31,803 nucleotides of DNA, taken from assembly GCA_905210485.1 (NCBI GenBank), contig CAJLXA010000021.1, forward strand, positions 1-31,803, given 5' to 3'. The notes beneath the pieces were generated by a model that was not told the DNA's origin, made no database searches, and saw only the letters and a program-made list of their open reading frames with translations. The DNA is from an uncultured Eubacteriales bacterium (GTDB taxonomy: Bacteria; Bacillota; Clostridia; Oscillospirales; CAG-272). Position numbers and translations under genes: made by a program. Below are positions 1 through 9,241 of the stretch, in pieces (position 1 is the stretch's first letter; each line of letters starts with the position of its first letter).

Positions 1-1830
1 GGTTCCTTTAATATGGACATGAGAAGTGCATATATGGATACGGAACTGATGAAGCATTATATGTACGATCCGAATGACAACAACTCGCTTTCCCAAAACT
101 TTATCACAGACATAGCAGAAACAGGAGAACATACCATGCTGGTTGCCACCCTAAAAGGTATAAACCTTTATAATGCGTTGACAGACAATTTTGAGCGGAT
201 AAATAAAGATACCGGAGAAGGAGAAATCGTACAAAACACATTAAACTGTGACTTCGTAAACTGTCTGCTGACCGATGGTGACATTATCTGGGTAGGAACC
301 GAAGTGGGAGGGCTGAACAAGATGAGCCGCCGGATGCTGTTGGTACAAAACTATTATCATATTCCCACCATTCCCGGAAGTCTTTCCCAAAATCCCGTCA
401 ATGCCATTTATGAAGACCCGTCGGGTGTTTTATGGGTAGGAACCGTAGAAGGAGGTTTAAACCGGCGGGCTCCCGGCAGCAACACTTTTGAGCACTATAC
501 TACCGATGCACCCGCCCACCTAAGCCATAATACCGTCAGTTGTTTTACCAGCGATAACGATGGAAGGCTCTGGATAGGAACCTGGGGAGGAGGCATAGGA
601 TGGATAGACATGAAAAATCCGCAGAACAAACAATTCCACCACATAGAAATACCCGAATACGGAGACTTCTCATGGGGATGGGCCGGAAGTATCTGCTATG
701 ACCGCCTGAACCATGCTATCTGGGTAGGAACCAGTACCAATATCTATGTTTACGACTTGAAAACACAAACGCTCACCGAACCATTCAAGGGTATGAACCT
801 AGGTGGAATTGAAGGCTGTACAGGATACTATATAGATAAGGATAACCACCTGTGGCTGGGACTTACAGAAGGACTTTGCCGAATAGATCTAAGCAGTTTG
901 AAAGCCCCCAGACTGATTTATCAACTCTGGAGGATCAAGCTAGACGAACCGGAGTCAAAGTTAAAGGAAAGGGTAACCTACATCACCCAGTCTAAAGACG
1001 GAACCCTTTGGATAGGCAGCAACGGATATGGTTTCTACAAATCCTCACCAACAGAAAACGGAGAATATACCTTCCGCTCCTTCACCACCGAAGACGGACT
1101 GATAAACAACAGTGTCCGCTGCATATCGGAAGATAAAGAAGGGTATCTTTGGATTACCACCACCAACGGACTCTCCCGCTTCAATCCTAACAACAACAGC
1201 TTCTTCAACTATACCCGGAAAGACGGACTATTATCCAACCAGTTCTATTGGAACGCAATATGCCGTGCCGCCAATGGAGATTTGTATGTAGGAAGTACTA
1301 AAGGGCTGTCTGTAGTCAAACCAGTCATAGACACAAATCCCAAGGAGGCTGTTCCTCTGGCATTCACCCATGTTCGTGTGGCCAATGAAGAACGATTGTA
1401 CACAAACGGCACCCTACAGTTACACGAACGCGACAAATCTCTCTATATTGAATTTGCCGCACTGGATTATGATGCATCGACATTCGCCAATTATTATTAC
1501 CGCTTGAAAGGATTTGACGACAAATGGATAAAAGTACCGGCCAACAGACGACAAGCCGCCTATACCAATCTGCGTCCCGGCAACTATACTTTCGAACTGC
1601 GTTATGCCCCCGACGGCAAACAATGGCTGGAAGAAATGGCAGAACTCCACATTGCCGTATCACCTTATTTCTATAAAACCATCTGGTTCATTCTGTCCAT
1701 ATTGGTTCTTCTATCTTTCCTTATATATAAGGTATTATCATGGAGGCTTCGTTCGTTAAAAGAACAACAAGAAATGCTCCACATCAAAGTAGAGGAACGT
1801 ACCCGTGAACTGGAAGAACAGAAAAAACTG
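1..1830 (+). CDS. Hybrid two-component sensor (HTCS-type), internal fragment
   Basis: The frame is open to the first base of the window, so the N-terminus is missing. Seven or more propeller blades carry the LWVGT/LWIGT-type motif (around residues 140-420 counted from the ATG at 13). A Y_Y_Y domain follows (about 455-550, with the typical YYYRLKGFDDKW and RPGNYTFELR stretches), then one membrane segment (about 560-580, rich in I/L/V) and the start of a coiled coil ending near EERTRELEEQKKLL. This is the layout of the periplasmic sensor part of Bacteroides HTCS proteins, which sense polysaccharide breakdown products; the histidine kinase, receiver and AraC domains that should follow are absent. 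Codon use is A/T-richer than the rest of the window, and the frame passes without a stop into hppA sequence. The family call is firm; its presence in this genome is doubtful. Confidence 0.85.
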
Positions 1831-3039
1831 CTTTCCGCACTTCGCCGCGGCACCTATTTCAGCGCGGTGCTGATCGCCGTGGCCGCCCTGTTCATTGTGG
1901 GATTTGTTCTCGGCTGGGATAAGATTGGCCTGTATTTTGCCATTATCGCGGGTCTCGTGTCCGGCGTGCTGATCGGTGCGTTTACCGAATATTTCACGTC
2001 CGACACCTATAAACCCACGCAAAAACTCGCCGCCTCTTCCGAAACCGGCACTGCGACCGTCATTATCAGCGGGCTCGGACTCGGCATGCTTTCGACGCTG
2101 ATGCCGGTCATCATTATTGCGGCCTGTATTCTGGTAGCGTTCTTTGTATCGGGCGGTACGATCGCCGATCCCGCAATGGGACTTTACGGCATTGCCCTTG
2201 CGGCGGTCGGTATGCTCTCAACGCTCGGTATCACACTGGCAACGGACGCTTACGGTCCCGTTGCGGATAACGCGGGCGGCATTGCCGAAATGGCCGAACT
2301 CCCGCCCGAAGTACGCGAACGTACGGACGCGCTTGATTCTCTCGGTAACACGACCGCGGCCACAGGCAAAGGCTTCGCCATCGGTTCCGCCGCGCTGACA
2401 GCGCTGGCGCTGATCGCCTCCTATGTCGACAAAGTAAAAACGCTTTCCCCCTCCGCAAGTCTTTCGTTTGACCTTATGAATCCTTTGGTTCTCGTCGGTC
2501 TCTTTGTGGGCGCCTGCCTTCCCTTTATCTTTGCCGCGCTCACGATGGGCAGCGTTCACCGCGCCGCGCAGAGCATCGTTCTGGAAGTACGGCGGCAGTT
2601 CCGCGAGATTACGGGACTCATGGAAGGAAAGGCGCACGCGGATTATGCCGCCTGCGTCGATCTTTGCACGCGTTCTTCTCTTCGCGAAATGATCCTCCCG
2701 TCCGTCATCGCCGTGATTGTTCCGATCGTAGCAGGTCTTGTCCTCGGCTATCAGGGCGTTGTCGGTATGCTGGCCGGCGCAACGGCATCGGGTTTCCTGC
2801 TTGCCATCTTCATGTCCAATGCCGGCGGCGCGTGGGACAATGCGAAAAAATACGTGGAGAGCGGCCATCACGGCGGAAAAGGCTCCGAACAGCATAAGGC
2901 TACCGTTGTCGGCGATACGGTGGGCGATCCTTTCAAAGATACTTCGGGTCCGTCCATCAATATTCTGATCAAACTGCTTTCCATGGTATCCATTGTCTTT
3001 GCATATCTTGTCATCAACTTCAGCCTTCTCGGACGCTGA
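1831..3039 (+). CDS. hppA: Membrane-bound pyrophosphatase, C-terminal ~400 residues only
   Basis: From about LRRGTYFSA onward the protein matches the C-terminal part of ion-pumping membrane pyrophosphatases, which couple PPi hydrolysis to H+ or Na+ export. Visible landmarks are the conserved loop TDAYGPVADNAGGIAEM, the motif GNTTAATGKGFAIGSAALTA, the AGGAWDNAKKYVE acidic motif and the final GDTVGDPFKDTSGPS motif. The alanine in GNTTAATGKG is the residue known from the K+-dependent subfamily, whereas K+-independent enzymes have lysine there. A full enzyme is about 670-720 residues. About 290 N-terminal residues, including the first PPi-binding loop (DxGADLVGKxE), are missing and replaced by the sensor fragment, so this reading frame could not work as a pump. 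The intact gene probably starts on sequence not joined here. Confidence 0.85.
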   Translation, partial: LSALRRGTYFSAVLIAVAALFIVGFVLGWDKIGLYFAIIAGLVSGVLIGAFTEYFTSDTYKPTQKLAASSETGTATVIISGLGLGMLSTLMPVIIIAACILVAFFVSGGTIADPAMGLYGIALAAVGMLSTLGITLATDAYGPVADNAGGIAEMAELPPEVRERTDALDSLGNTTAATGKGFAIGSAALTALALIASYVDKVKTLSPSASLSFDLMNPLVLVGLFVGACLPFIFAALTMGSVHRAAQSIVLEVRRQFREITGLMEGKAHADYAACVDLCTRSSLREMILPSVIAVIVPIVAGLVLGYQGVVGMLAGATASGFLLAIFMSNAGGAWDNAKKYVESGHHGGKGSEQHKATVVGDTVGDPFKDTSGPSINILIKLLSMVSIVFAYLVINFSLLGR

Positions 3040-3044
3040 ACCAT

Positions 3045-3083
3045 AAAACAGCGGCAAGGCATAATGCCTTGCCGCTGTTTTAT
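3045..3083. terminator. Bidirectional intrinsic terminator
   Basis: A perfect 17-bp inverted repeat (arms 3045-3061 and 3065-3081) with a TAA loop has A and T runs at its outer ends. It therefore serves both hppA (+) and the convergent nucleotidyltransferase gene (-). It overlaps the stop codon of the minus-strand gene. Confidence 0.9.
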
Positions 3084-4246
3084 TTATCAAGACCGAGGCG
3101 CGAAAGCAAATCATTCATATCGCACGTTTCGGAAGCGTCGATACGGTTGTTTATACGGAATTCCCGGAGACTTCTTCGTGCGCCGCCGCCGAAAATCAAT
3201 CCGAAACAACGCCGAAGTTCATAAAGCGGCAACAGCCATCTATGCTTCTCAAGCGACGGATACTTAAACTTCAGTGCGTCATACGGAAGCCATAGGCGCG
3301 ACAGGATATAGCGGAATTTACCGCCTTTTCTGGCCTGCTGAACGGCTACGCGCATTTCCGTCGTCCCGTAAACGCCGCCCTCCAGAACATAGGCTTCCAT
3401 ACGGCGCGTAAGGTCGCTGTGTTCGGCCGTACCGAACCATACGCGGGAAAGTTCCTCCGCCGTTTTTGCAAATGCGGAAAGTCCGCCCGCGGCCAGTAAT
3501 TTTTCCGTTGCGGCGTTATCCCGCTCCCTGTTTTCCCGCATGATCTTCAGGTCAAGAAAAGGTTTTATGCCGCACCCGCCATGCAAAAAATGCTTTGCCA
3601 TATGGGCGATATGATAATAGTAGAACATATCTTCGGACAGGCGAAAACGGTACGGATTATCGGTCGGGATCATGAAGTTTTCTATCCCGGCAAGCGGTTT
3701 ATCCGCCATAGCGCCCGCCGCGGAATCCTCGATAAGCGTATAATGCAATTCCAGATGCAGGCCGTCCGGCGACACGCAGAGCAGGTCGTGCGGCCCTTTC
3801 TTCCCGTCCGTACGATAGCCAAGTTCCCGTTCCACGGCGGCCGCCGCGGACATAAGGTCGGTCTCCCGTACGAAAATATCCATATCGCAACTATTGCGCA
3901 TCCACGGTTCCGGATAGAGCGGGCGTATCACGGCGCCTTTCAGCGGGATATACGGAATCTGCGCCCGTTCAAGAACGGCGGTTATGCGCGGAATCTCATA
4001 CTCCAGTTTTGCGGTATGAAGCATAGCAATCAGGCGTTCTTTACGGAATTTTTCCCCGACAGCGTTATCCGGCAGGATATGCGCGCGGTCGAGCGCGTCG
4101 CAGACAAGTGCGGCAAGGTCATGATGTTTTGAAAGTTCATACAGCGAAAGAAGTTCATCGTCCGTAAACGCGGCGCATGCCGTAAAGCACGAAGAGTCTA
4201 TCTCGCTTTTCAGTAGCCCGGTCATGGTTTTCATGACGTTTTCCAT
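3080..4246 (-). CDS. Nucleotidyltransferase-family protein (NTP_transf_5-like)
   Basis: The product is 388 residues. Residues about 97-130 hold the core of the family: a PLKGAVIRPLYPEP segment followed by MRNSCDMDIFV, matching the 'KG..l...Y.....R...D(I/L)D' pattern of the uncharacterised nucleotidyltransferases of Pfam NTP_transf_5. DMD would supply metal-binding acidic residues. The flanking regions are helical and lack signal or membrane segments, so it is probably cytoplasmic. The start is supported by an AGAAGGA ribosome site just upstream (plus coordinates about 4252-4259). It lies 27 nt downstream of the VanZ-like gene on the same strand and probably shares its promoter. The substrate is unknown. 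In other bacteria the family often sits near surface-polysaccharide or peptide loci, but nothing here confirms that. Confidence 0.7.
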   Translation of the reverse strand: MENVMKTMTGLLKSEIDSSCFTACAAFTDDELLSLYELSKHHDLAALVCDALDRAHILPDNAVGEKFRKERLIAMLHTAKLEYEIPRITAVLERAQIPYIPLKGAVIRPLYPEPWMRNSCDMDIFVRETDLMSAAAAVERELGYRTDGKKGPHDLLCVSPDGLHLELHYTLIEDSAAGAMADKPLAGIENFMIPTDNPYRFRLSEDMFYYYHIAHMAKHFLHGGCGIKPFLDLKIMRENRERDNAATEKLLAAGGLSAFAKTAEELSRVWFGTAEHSDLTRRMEAYVLEGGVYGTTEMRVAVQQARKGGKFRYILSRLWLPYDALKFKYPSLEKHRWLLPLYELRRCFGLIFGGGARRSLREFRINNRIDASETCDMNDLLSRLGLDK

Positions 4247-4273
4247 GAAAAATCCTTCTTTCTACACGTTGTT

Positions 4274-4735
4274 TTATGATGCCGCTTTCCGTTTCATCAA
4301 TATAAAAACCAGTATGCGTATACACAGGACAACCGCGATCCCGCACGCAACGCCGCCAATATCCAGCCACACGTCCTGCACCTGCGAACCGCGTTTTGTG
4401 AATATCTGGATAGTTTCGTCGCACAAAGCCACCGCACTGCCGAAAGCGAACACATTGATATACGCCTGCGCATTTTTCTTTCGCAACAGCCATAAAAGGA
4501 CGGAAACTTCCGCTCCGAGCGTGAAAAATTCCGAAAAATGCGCCAACTTTCTCACAAGATGACCCGTCACATTCTCTTTACCGATGACCGGCGAAAGAAC
4601 GGGTTTCACGATTGTTTCCCCCACCCGGTCGCTCTCGCTCTGGGACGTTTCCTGATCGGGAAGCGATTTTGAAAAAATGAAGCCCACCGTCAGACAAATC
4701 AAAACAATCATGCATACAATCGGAATCTTTTTCAT
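4274..4735 (-). CDS. VanZ-like family membrane protein
   Basis: The product is 153 residues with an N-terminal membrane helix (about 5-22) and further hydrophobic segments around 75-90, 105-120 and 128-148. The diagnostic VanZ pattern is present: RKLAHFSEFFTLG, then a DETIQ.F..R..QVQDVWLDIGG stretch with conserved acidic and Gln residues. VanZ-domain proteins are small membrane proteins; VanZ itself gives low-level teicoplanin resistance, but most chromosomal members have no known function. It is the first gene of a two-gene minus-strand unit with the nucleotidyltransferase-like gene. A strong promoter lies upstream at 4795-4823. Confidence 0.85.
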   Translation of the reverse strand: MKKIPIVCMIVLICLTVGFIFSKSLPDQETSQSESDRVGETIVKPVLSPVIGKENVTGHLVRKLAHFSEFFTLGAEVSVLLWLLRKKNAQAYINVFAFGSAVALCDETIQIFTKRGSQVQDVWLDIGGVACGIAVVLCIRILVFILMKRKAAS

Positions 4736-4794
4736 ATGTAAACCCCTACCATCCGGAAAACAATTTTGATTCTGATATAACTACCTTATATTAT

Positions 4795-4823
4795 ATAATA
4801 ACATGAGTTTTTTCGTGTGTCAA
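4795..4823 (-). promoter_or_regulatory. Promoter of the VanZ / nucleotidyltransferase unit
   Basis: On the minus strand a perfect -35 TTGACA (plus 4818-4823) is separated by 17 bp from TATTAT (plus 4795-4800). The gap to the VanZ start is about 55-60 nt. No operator is obvious. Confidence 0.7.
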
Positions 4824-4916
4824 TGAGAAAAAAAGGATTTTTGACGTTCTTATTGCCGTTACCGCAATTTCTCTGCACTGCAATATTTATTCTGTGTAAA
4901 ATTTCTGTAAAAAACA

Positions 4917-4945
4917 TTGCAAAAACGCGAAAAAAAGTATAAAAT
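4917..4945 (+). promoter_or_regulatory. Promoter of the activase operon
   Basis: TTGCAA (4917-4922), 17-bp spacer, TAAAAT (4940-4945). A GGAGG ribosome site follows at 4986-4990, 6 nt before the ATG at 4997. The transcription start would fall at about 4952, exactly at a small palindrome. Confidence 0.6.
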
Positions 4946-4951
4946 AGAGGT

Positions 4952-4966
4952 GTTGCATTTTGCAAC
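4952..4966 (+). promoter_or_regulatory. Inverted repeat at the predicted +1 of the activase operon
   Basis: GTTGCA-TTT-TGCAAC is a perfect 6-bp inverted repeat with a 3-bp centre placed at the expected transcription start. It could be an operator or a 5' RNA stem; the sequence alone cannot tell which. Confidence 0.4.
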
Positions 4967-4996
4967 GTTCAAAATCCGCACACCCGGAGGCCCTAA

Positions 4997-7927
4997 ATGA
5001 ATTATTTACTCGGTATAGACATCGGTTCCACTACGGTAAAACTTGTTCTGACCAAAGACGGTCATACCGTTTATGAAAAATATGAACGCCACTTTTCACG
5101 TGTTCGTGAAAAGACGGCCGAACTTCTTTCCGCTATTCGCCCGCTGACGCAAAACGAACAGATTGCCGTCGCCGTTTCCGGATCGGCCGGTCTCGGACTT
5201 TCCGAAGAGGCGGGACTTCCCTTTATCCAGGAAGTGTTTGCAACAGGCGAAGTGGTGAAAAACCGTGAGCCGGATACTTCCGTCGTTATTGAACTCGGCG
5301 GCGAAGACGCCAAAATCATCTTTTTCCGCGGCGGCATTGACGAACGTATGAACGGTTCCTGTGCCGGCGGCACCGGCGCTTTTATCGATCAGATGGCCAC
5401 GCTTCTTGATGTCACGGTTGACGAACTGGATCGCCTGAGCCTGCAATATGAACGTATTTATCCAATCGCTTCCCGTTGCGGCGTTTTCGCCAAAACCGAT
5501 ATTCAGCCGCTCATGAATCAGGGCGCGCGCAAAGAAGATATTGCCATGAGCATTTATCAGGCCGTGGTCAACCAGACCATCGCCGGTCTTGCGCAAGGTC
5601 GCAAGATCGAAGGCAAAGTGCTCTTCCTCGGCGGGCCGCTCTATTACTGCAAAGGACTTCGCCTCGCTTTCAAGCAGACGCTCATGCTTTCGGACGAAAA
5701 CGCCGTTTTCCCCGACTACGCCCTTTATGCCGTAGCGCTCGGCGCGACCTATTATGCCGAAAAAGAAAATGCCCTTTTCACGATCGACGCGCTCCTTGAT
5801 AAAATCAAAAACGCAAAACGCAAACTGACAGCCGAACGCCTGCCGCCGCTTTTCGCCACTGAAGAAGACTACGAGGCCTTTGTCGAACGGCACGCGAAAG
5901 CCTCGGTGAAGACCGCGGACATTGCCACGTACCGCGGCAAAGCCTATCTCGGCATTGACTGCGGCAGTACCACGACAAAACTGGTACTGATCTCCGCAGA
6001 CAAAGAGATTCTTTATACATACTATGCATCCAACCTTGGCAATCCCATTGAAGTCATCAAAACCCGCCTTGCGGAAATATATGACCTTTGTAAAGACCGC
6101 ATCACCATTGCCGGAAGCGCTGTTACAGGCTACGGCGAAGAACTGATGCGCAACGCTTTTTCAGTGGACTGCGGAATCGTGGAGACCATCGCCCACTACA
6201 CGGCGGCGAAGTTCTTCCGCCCCGACGTCGACTTCATTATTGACATCGGCGGTCAGGACATCAAATGTTTTAAGATCCGCAACGGCGCCATTGACAGCAT
6301 CATGCTGAACGAAGCCTGCTCTTCGGGCTGCGGTTCCTTTCTCGAAACATTTGCCAAGTCCATGGGGTATAATATCGCTGATTTTGCAAAGCAAGGTTTA
6401 CAATGTAAGGCTCCCGTTAACCTCGGAAGCCGTTGCACGGTATTCATGAACTCCTCCGTGAAGCAGTCGCAGAAAGAGGGCGCCACCGTTGCGGACATCT
6501 CCGGCGGCCTCGCGGTCAGCGTTATCAAAAACGCCGTTTATAAGGTGATCCGTGCGTCCTCTGCCGCGGAACTCGGCGAAAATATCGTTGTGCAAGGCGG
6601 CACCTTTTATAACGACGCCGTATTGCGCGCCTTTGAAAACGAACTGCATCACACGGTCATACGGCCGAATATCGCGGGACTTATGGGCGCATTCGGCGCG
6701 GCGCTTTACGCAATGAAATGCACCCATTCCGATCTTATCTCCCCCAAAGCGCTTGCCGCGTTCACACATAGCGCGGTGGCGGCGACATGCCACAAGTGCA
6801 TGAACCGCTGTCGCCTGACCGTCAATACGTTTTCCGACGGACGGCGCTACATTTCGGGTAACCGTTGTGAAAAGGGTCTCGGCATCAAATCCGAAACCTC
6901 CGATACGCCGAACCTCTATGCTTATAAACGCGATTACCTCCTCACGCTTGCAAAAGACGAGGGAGAAGCCGTACGCGGCACGGTCGGTATGCCCCTTGCG
7001 CTCGGTATGTACGAACTGTTCCCGCTCTGGCATGCGATCTTCCGCTCGCTCGGTTTCCGCGTCATTACATCCGGCATGTCCACACGTGCCACCTACGAAA
7101 AAGGACAGTTTTCAATTCCGTCGGACACAGCGTGTTACCCCGCGAAACTCATGCACGGTCATATTGAAAATCTGCTTGCCGAAAAGCCGGACGCCGTTTT
7201 TTACCCATGCCTTTCTTACAACGTTGACGAACATGCATCCGATAATCACTATAACTGCCCGGTCGTCGCTTACTATTCCGAACTGCTTGCCGGAAATGTC
7301 GAAGATCTGAAAAAAACGAAATTTTTCTATCCCTATCTTTCCGTAAATGATGAAAAAGAACTGACCCGCGAACTTACGCTTTATCTGAACGAAACTTTCG
7401 GCAACATCGGAAAATCCGAAATTGCCAAAGCCGTTCACAGCGGATTTGTCGCCTATCAGACATATATCCGTGCCGTGCACGAAGAGGGCGAGCGCGCCAT
7501 TGCCTATGCGCGGGAAAAGCATATGCCGATCATGGTGCTTGCCGGCCGCCCCTATCACATTGACGAGGAGATCAGCCACGGCATCGACAAACTGGCGGTT
7601 TCGCTCGGCTTCACGGTTGTCAGCGAAGACAGTGTGGCGCATCTCACGACACCGCCCGACAAAATACGCGTTCTGAACCAGTGGACATACCACGCGCGTC
7701 TTTACCGCGCCGCCAAGTTCGTGACCGAAAACCCCGACATGCAACTTGTGCAAATGGTATCTTTCGGTTGCGGCGTTGACGCCATCACGTCCGACGAAGT
7801 GCGTTCCATTCTGGAAAGCAAAGGAAAATTCTATACTCAACTGAAAATTGACGAAATTACCAATCTCGGCGCCGTTAAAATACGTCTGCGCAGTCTGATC
7901 GGTGCCATGGAAGGAGGAAACGTCTGA
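4997..7927 (+). CDS. Acyl-CoA dehydratase activase, two BadF/HgdC ATPase domains plus DUF2229
   Basis: The product is 976 residues with two tandem ASKHA-fold ATPase domains of the BadF/BadG/BcrA/BcrD (HgdC) family. Domain 1 has phosphate loop GIDIGSTTVK (6-15), GGEDAK (101-106), and cysteines C122 (GSCAGGTG) and C161 (SRCGVFAKTD), which match the two cluster ligands of HgdC. Domain 2 has GIDCGSTTTK (319-328), GGQD (418-421), a C-x3-C near 441-445 and C480. A Cys-rich patch (C598, C601, C605, C624) follows, then a DUF2229 region (about 660-960) with SDTACYPAK and YPCLSYN motifs. HgdC-type activases use ATP to push one electron into 2-hydroxyacyl-CoA dehydratases or benzoyl-CoA reductases. No classical dehydratase HgdA/B pair is visible nearby, so the substrate of this giant form is unknown. 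Its stop overlaps the start of the next gene. Confidence 0.85.
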   Translation: MNYLLGIDIGSTTVKLVLTKDGHTVYEKYERHFSRVREKTAELLSAIRPLTQNEQIAVAVSGSAGLGLSEEAGLPFIQEVFATGEVVKNREPDTSVVIELGGEDAKIIFFRGGIDERMNGSCAGGTGAFIDQMATLLDVTVDELDRLSLQYERIYPIASRCGVFAKTDIQPLMNQGARKEDIAMSIYQAVVNQTIAGLAQGRKIEGKVLFLGGPLYYCKGLRLAFKQTLMLSDENAVFPDYALYAVALGATYYAEKENALFTIDALLDKIKNAKRKLTAERLPPLFATEEDYEAFVERHAKASVKTADIATYRGKAYLGIDCGSTTTKLVLISADKEILYTYYASNLGNPIEVIKTRLAEIYDLCKDRITIAGSAVTGYGEELMRNAFSVDCGIVETIAHYTAAKFFRPDVDFIIDIGGQDIKCFKIRNGAIDSIMLNEACSSGCGSFLETFAKSMGYNIADFAKQGLQCKAPVNLGSRCTVFMNSSVKQSQKEGATVADISGGLAVSVIKNAVYKVIRASSAAELGENIVVQGGTFYNDAVLRAFENELHHTVIRPNIAGLMGAFGAALYAMKCTHSDLISPKALAAFTHSAVAATCHKCMNRCRLTVNTFSDGRRYISGNRCEKGLGIKSETSDTPNLYAYKRDYLLTLAKDEGEAVRGTVGMPLALGMYELFPLWHAIFRSLGFRVITSGMSTRATYEKGQFSIPSDTACYPAKLMHGHIENLLAEKPDAVFYPCLSYNVDEHASDNHYNCPVVAYYSELLAGNVEDLKKTKFFYPYLSVNDEKELTRELTLYLNETFGNIGKSEIAKAVHSGFVAYQTYIRAVHEEGERAIAYAREKHMPIMVLAGRPYHIDEEISHGIDKLAVSLGFTVVSEDSVAHLTTPPDKIRVLNQWTYHARLYRAAKFVTENPDMQLVQMVSFGCGVDAITSDEVRSILESKGKFYTQLKIDEITNLGAVKIRLRSLIGAMEGGNV

Positions 7928-9189
7928 TGACTTCCGCATACATTCCCTTTACCGAGGAAATGAAAAAAGACTATACGATCCTCGCTCCCAACATGCTCCC
8001 GATGCATTTTGAACTTATCCTGCAGATTCTGCGTAACGAAGGATATAAAACGGAACTTCTGCACGACGACGGGCGCAACGTTATTGAGACGGGGCTCCGC
8101 TACGTGCATAACGACACCTGCTACCCCGCCACGCTTATCATCGGACAGTTTATCCATGCCATTGAAAGCGGCCGCTATGACCCGCATAAAATCGCGCTCA
8201 TCATGTTCCAGACCGGCGGCGGCTGCCGTGCTTCCAACTATATTTTCCTGATCCGTAAGGCGCTTGAACGCGCGGGATACGGCTACGTTCCCGTTATCTC
8301 ATTCAGCCTGAACAATATGGAACACCATCCGGGGTTCAAACTGACCATTCCGATCATGCATAAGATGTTCTACTGCCTGTTTTACGGCGACCTTCTCATG
8401 TCGCTTGTGAACCAGGTTCGTCCGTATGAACTGCATGCGGGCGACGCGGAAGCATTGGCGCATGACTTTACAAAACGGCTGGCCTCCGAAATGAAAGAAA
8501 AGGGCGTTTCTTTCCGCCGTCTGAAAAAAGATTATATCCGTATTCTCGACGCGTTCGCCGCTATTCCGCAACGGAGTGAAAAAAATGCCGTCCGCGTCGG
8601 CGTCGTCGGAGAAATTTATGTAAAGTATTCCCCTTTCGGCAACAACCGTCTTCTTGATTTTCTGACCGAAGAGGGCGCGGAAGTTACGGTTCCCGGGCTT
8701 GTGGACTTCTTCCTGTTCACCATTCGTTATAAACTTGTCGACCATGAACTGTACCGTATGCACCGCCATTCCATTGTTCTCTACCGCTTCTTCTATCGCT
8801 TTATGAGAAAACGGCAGGAGACGCTGATCCGCATTATGGAAAAGGACGGTCGCTTCCGTCCCTCCGCTCCTTTTGAAAAAACCGTTGCGGAAACGAAAGG
8901 TATCGTCGGTCTCGGTTGCAAGATGGGCGAGGGGTGGCTTCTTCCCGCAGAGATTATGGAACTTGCGCACAGCGGCGCAAAGAATATTGTCTGCGCGCAA
9001 CCTTTCGGTTGCCTTCCGAACCACATTTGCGGGAAAGGCATGATGAAACCGATCAAGGACAAACATCCCGAAATCAATATTGTCGCCATTGATTATGACG
9101 CCAGTGCGGCCAAGGTCAATCAGGAGAACCGACTGAAATTGATGCTTGCCAATGCGAGGGAAAATGAAAATTCCGCCGTTACGAAATAA
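7927..9189 (+). CDS. C-terminal half of the giant activase/dehydratase-like protein (HgdB-like region)
   Basis: The product is 420 residues. Many Clostridia have one protein of about 1400 residues, and this ORF plus the preceding one (976 + 420) add up to that length. Conserved Cys motifs are HNDTCYPA (C65), TGGGCRASNY, GLGCKMGEGWL and CAQPFGCLPNHICGKG, followed by the family's ending VAIDYDASAAKVNQENRLKLML. The cysteines resemble the cluster-binding pattern of 2-hydroxyacyl-CoA dehydratase subunits, so this part may hold the Fe-S centre that the ATPase half reduces (inference). The ATG shares one base with the upstream stop (TGATG at 7925-7929), and an AAGGAGG site lies at 7911-7917 inside the upstream gene. 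Translation is therefore coupled and equimolar products are expected. Confidence 0.8.
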   Translation: MTSAYIPFTEEMKKDYTILAPNMLPMHFELILQILRNEGYKTELLHDDGRNVIETGLRYVHNDTCYPATLIIGQFIHAIESGRYDPHKIALIMFQTGGGCRASNYIFLIRKALERAGYGYVPVISFSLNNMEHHPGFKLTIPIMHKMFYCLFYGDLLMSLVNQVRPYELHAGDAEALAHDFTKRLASEMKEKGVSFRRLKKDYIRILDAFAAIPQRSEKNAVRVGVVGEIYVKYSPFGNNRLLDFLTEEGAEVTVPGLVDFFLFTIRYKLVDHELYRMHRHSIVLYRFFYRFMRKRQETLIRIMEKDGRFRPSAPFEKTVAETKGIVGLGCKMGEGWLLPAEIMELAHSGAKNIVCAQPFGCLPNHICGKGMMKPIKDKHPEINIVAIDYDASAAKVNQENRLKLMLANARENENSAVTK

Positions 9190-9241
9190 TTTCTGAACAA
9201 ATGTAATCTTTTGTATACATTTTTTGTGAAAAGGAGCTTAT

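Noticed and set aside
1..3039. A genuine sensor-pyrophosphatase fusion protein
   Set aside because: It lacks the N-terminal half of the pump with its substrate loop and the whole kinase part, and mixes two phylum-typical sequence styles; an assembly misjoin is the simpler reading.
2218..3114. 298-codon minus-strand frame opposite hppA
   Set aside because: Mirror of the strongly conserved pyrophosphatase; it runs through the bidirectional terminator and lacks a start signal.
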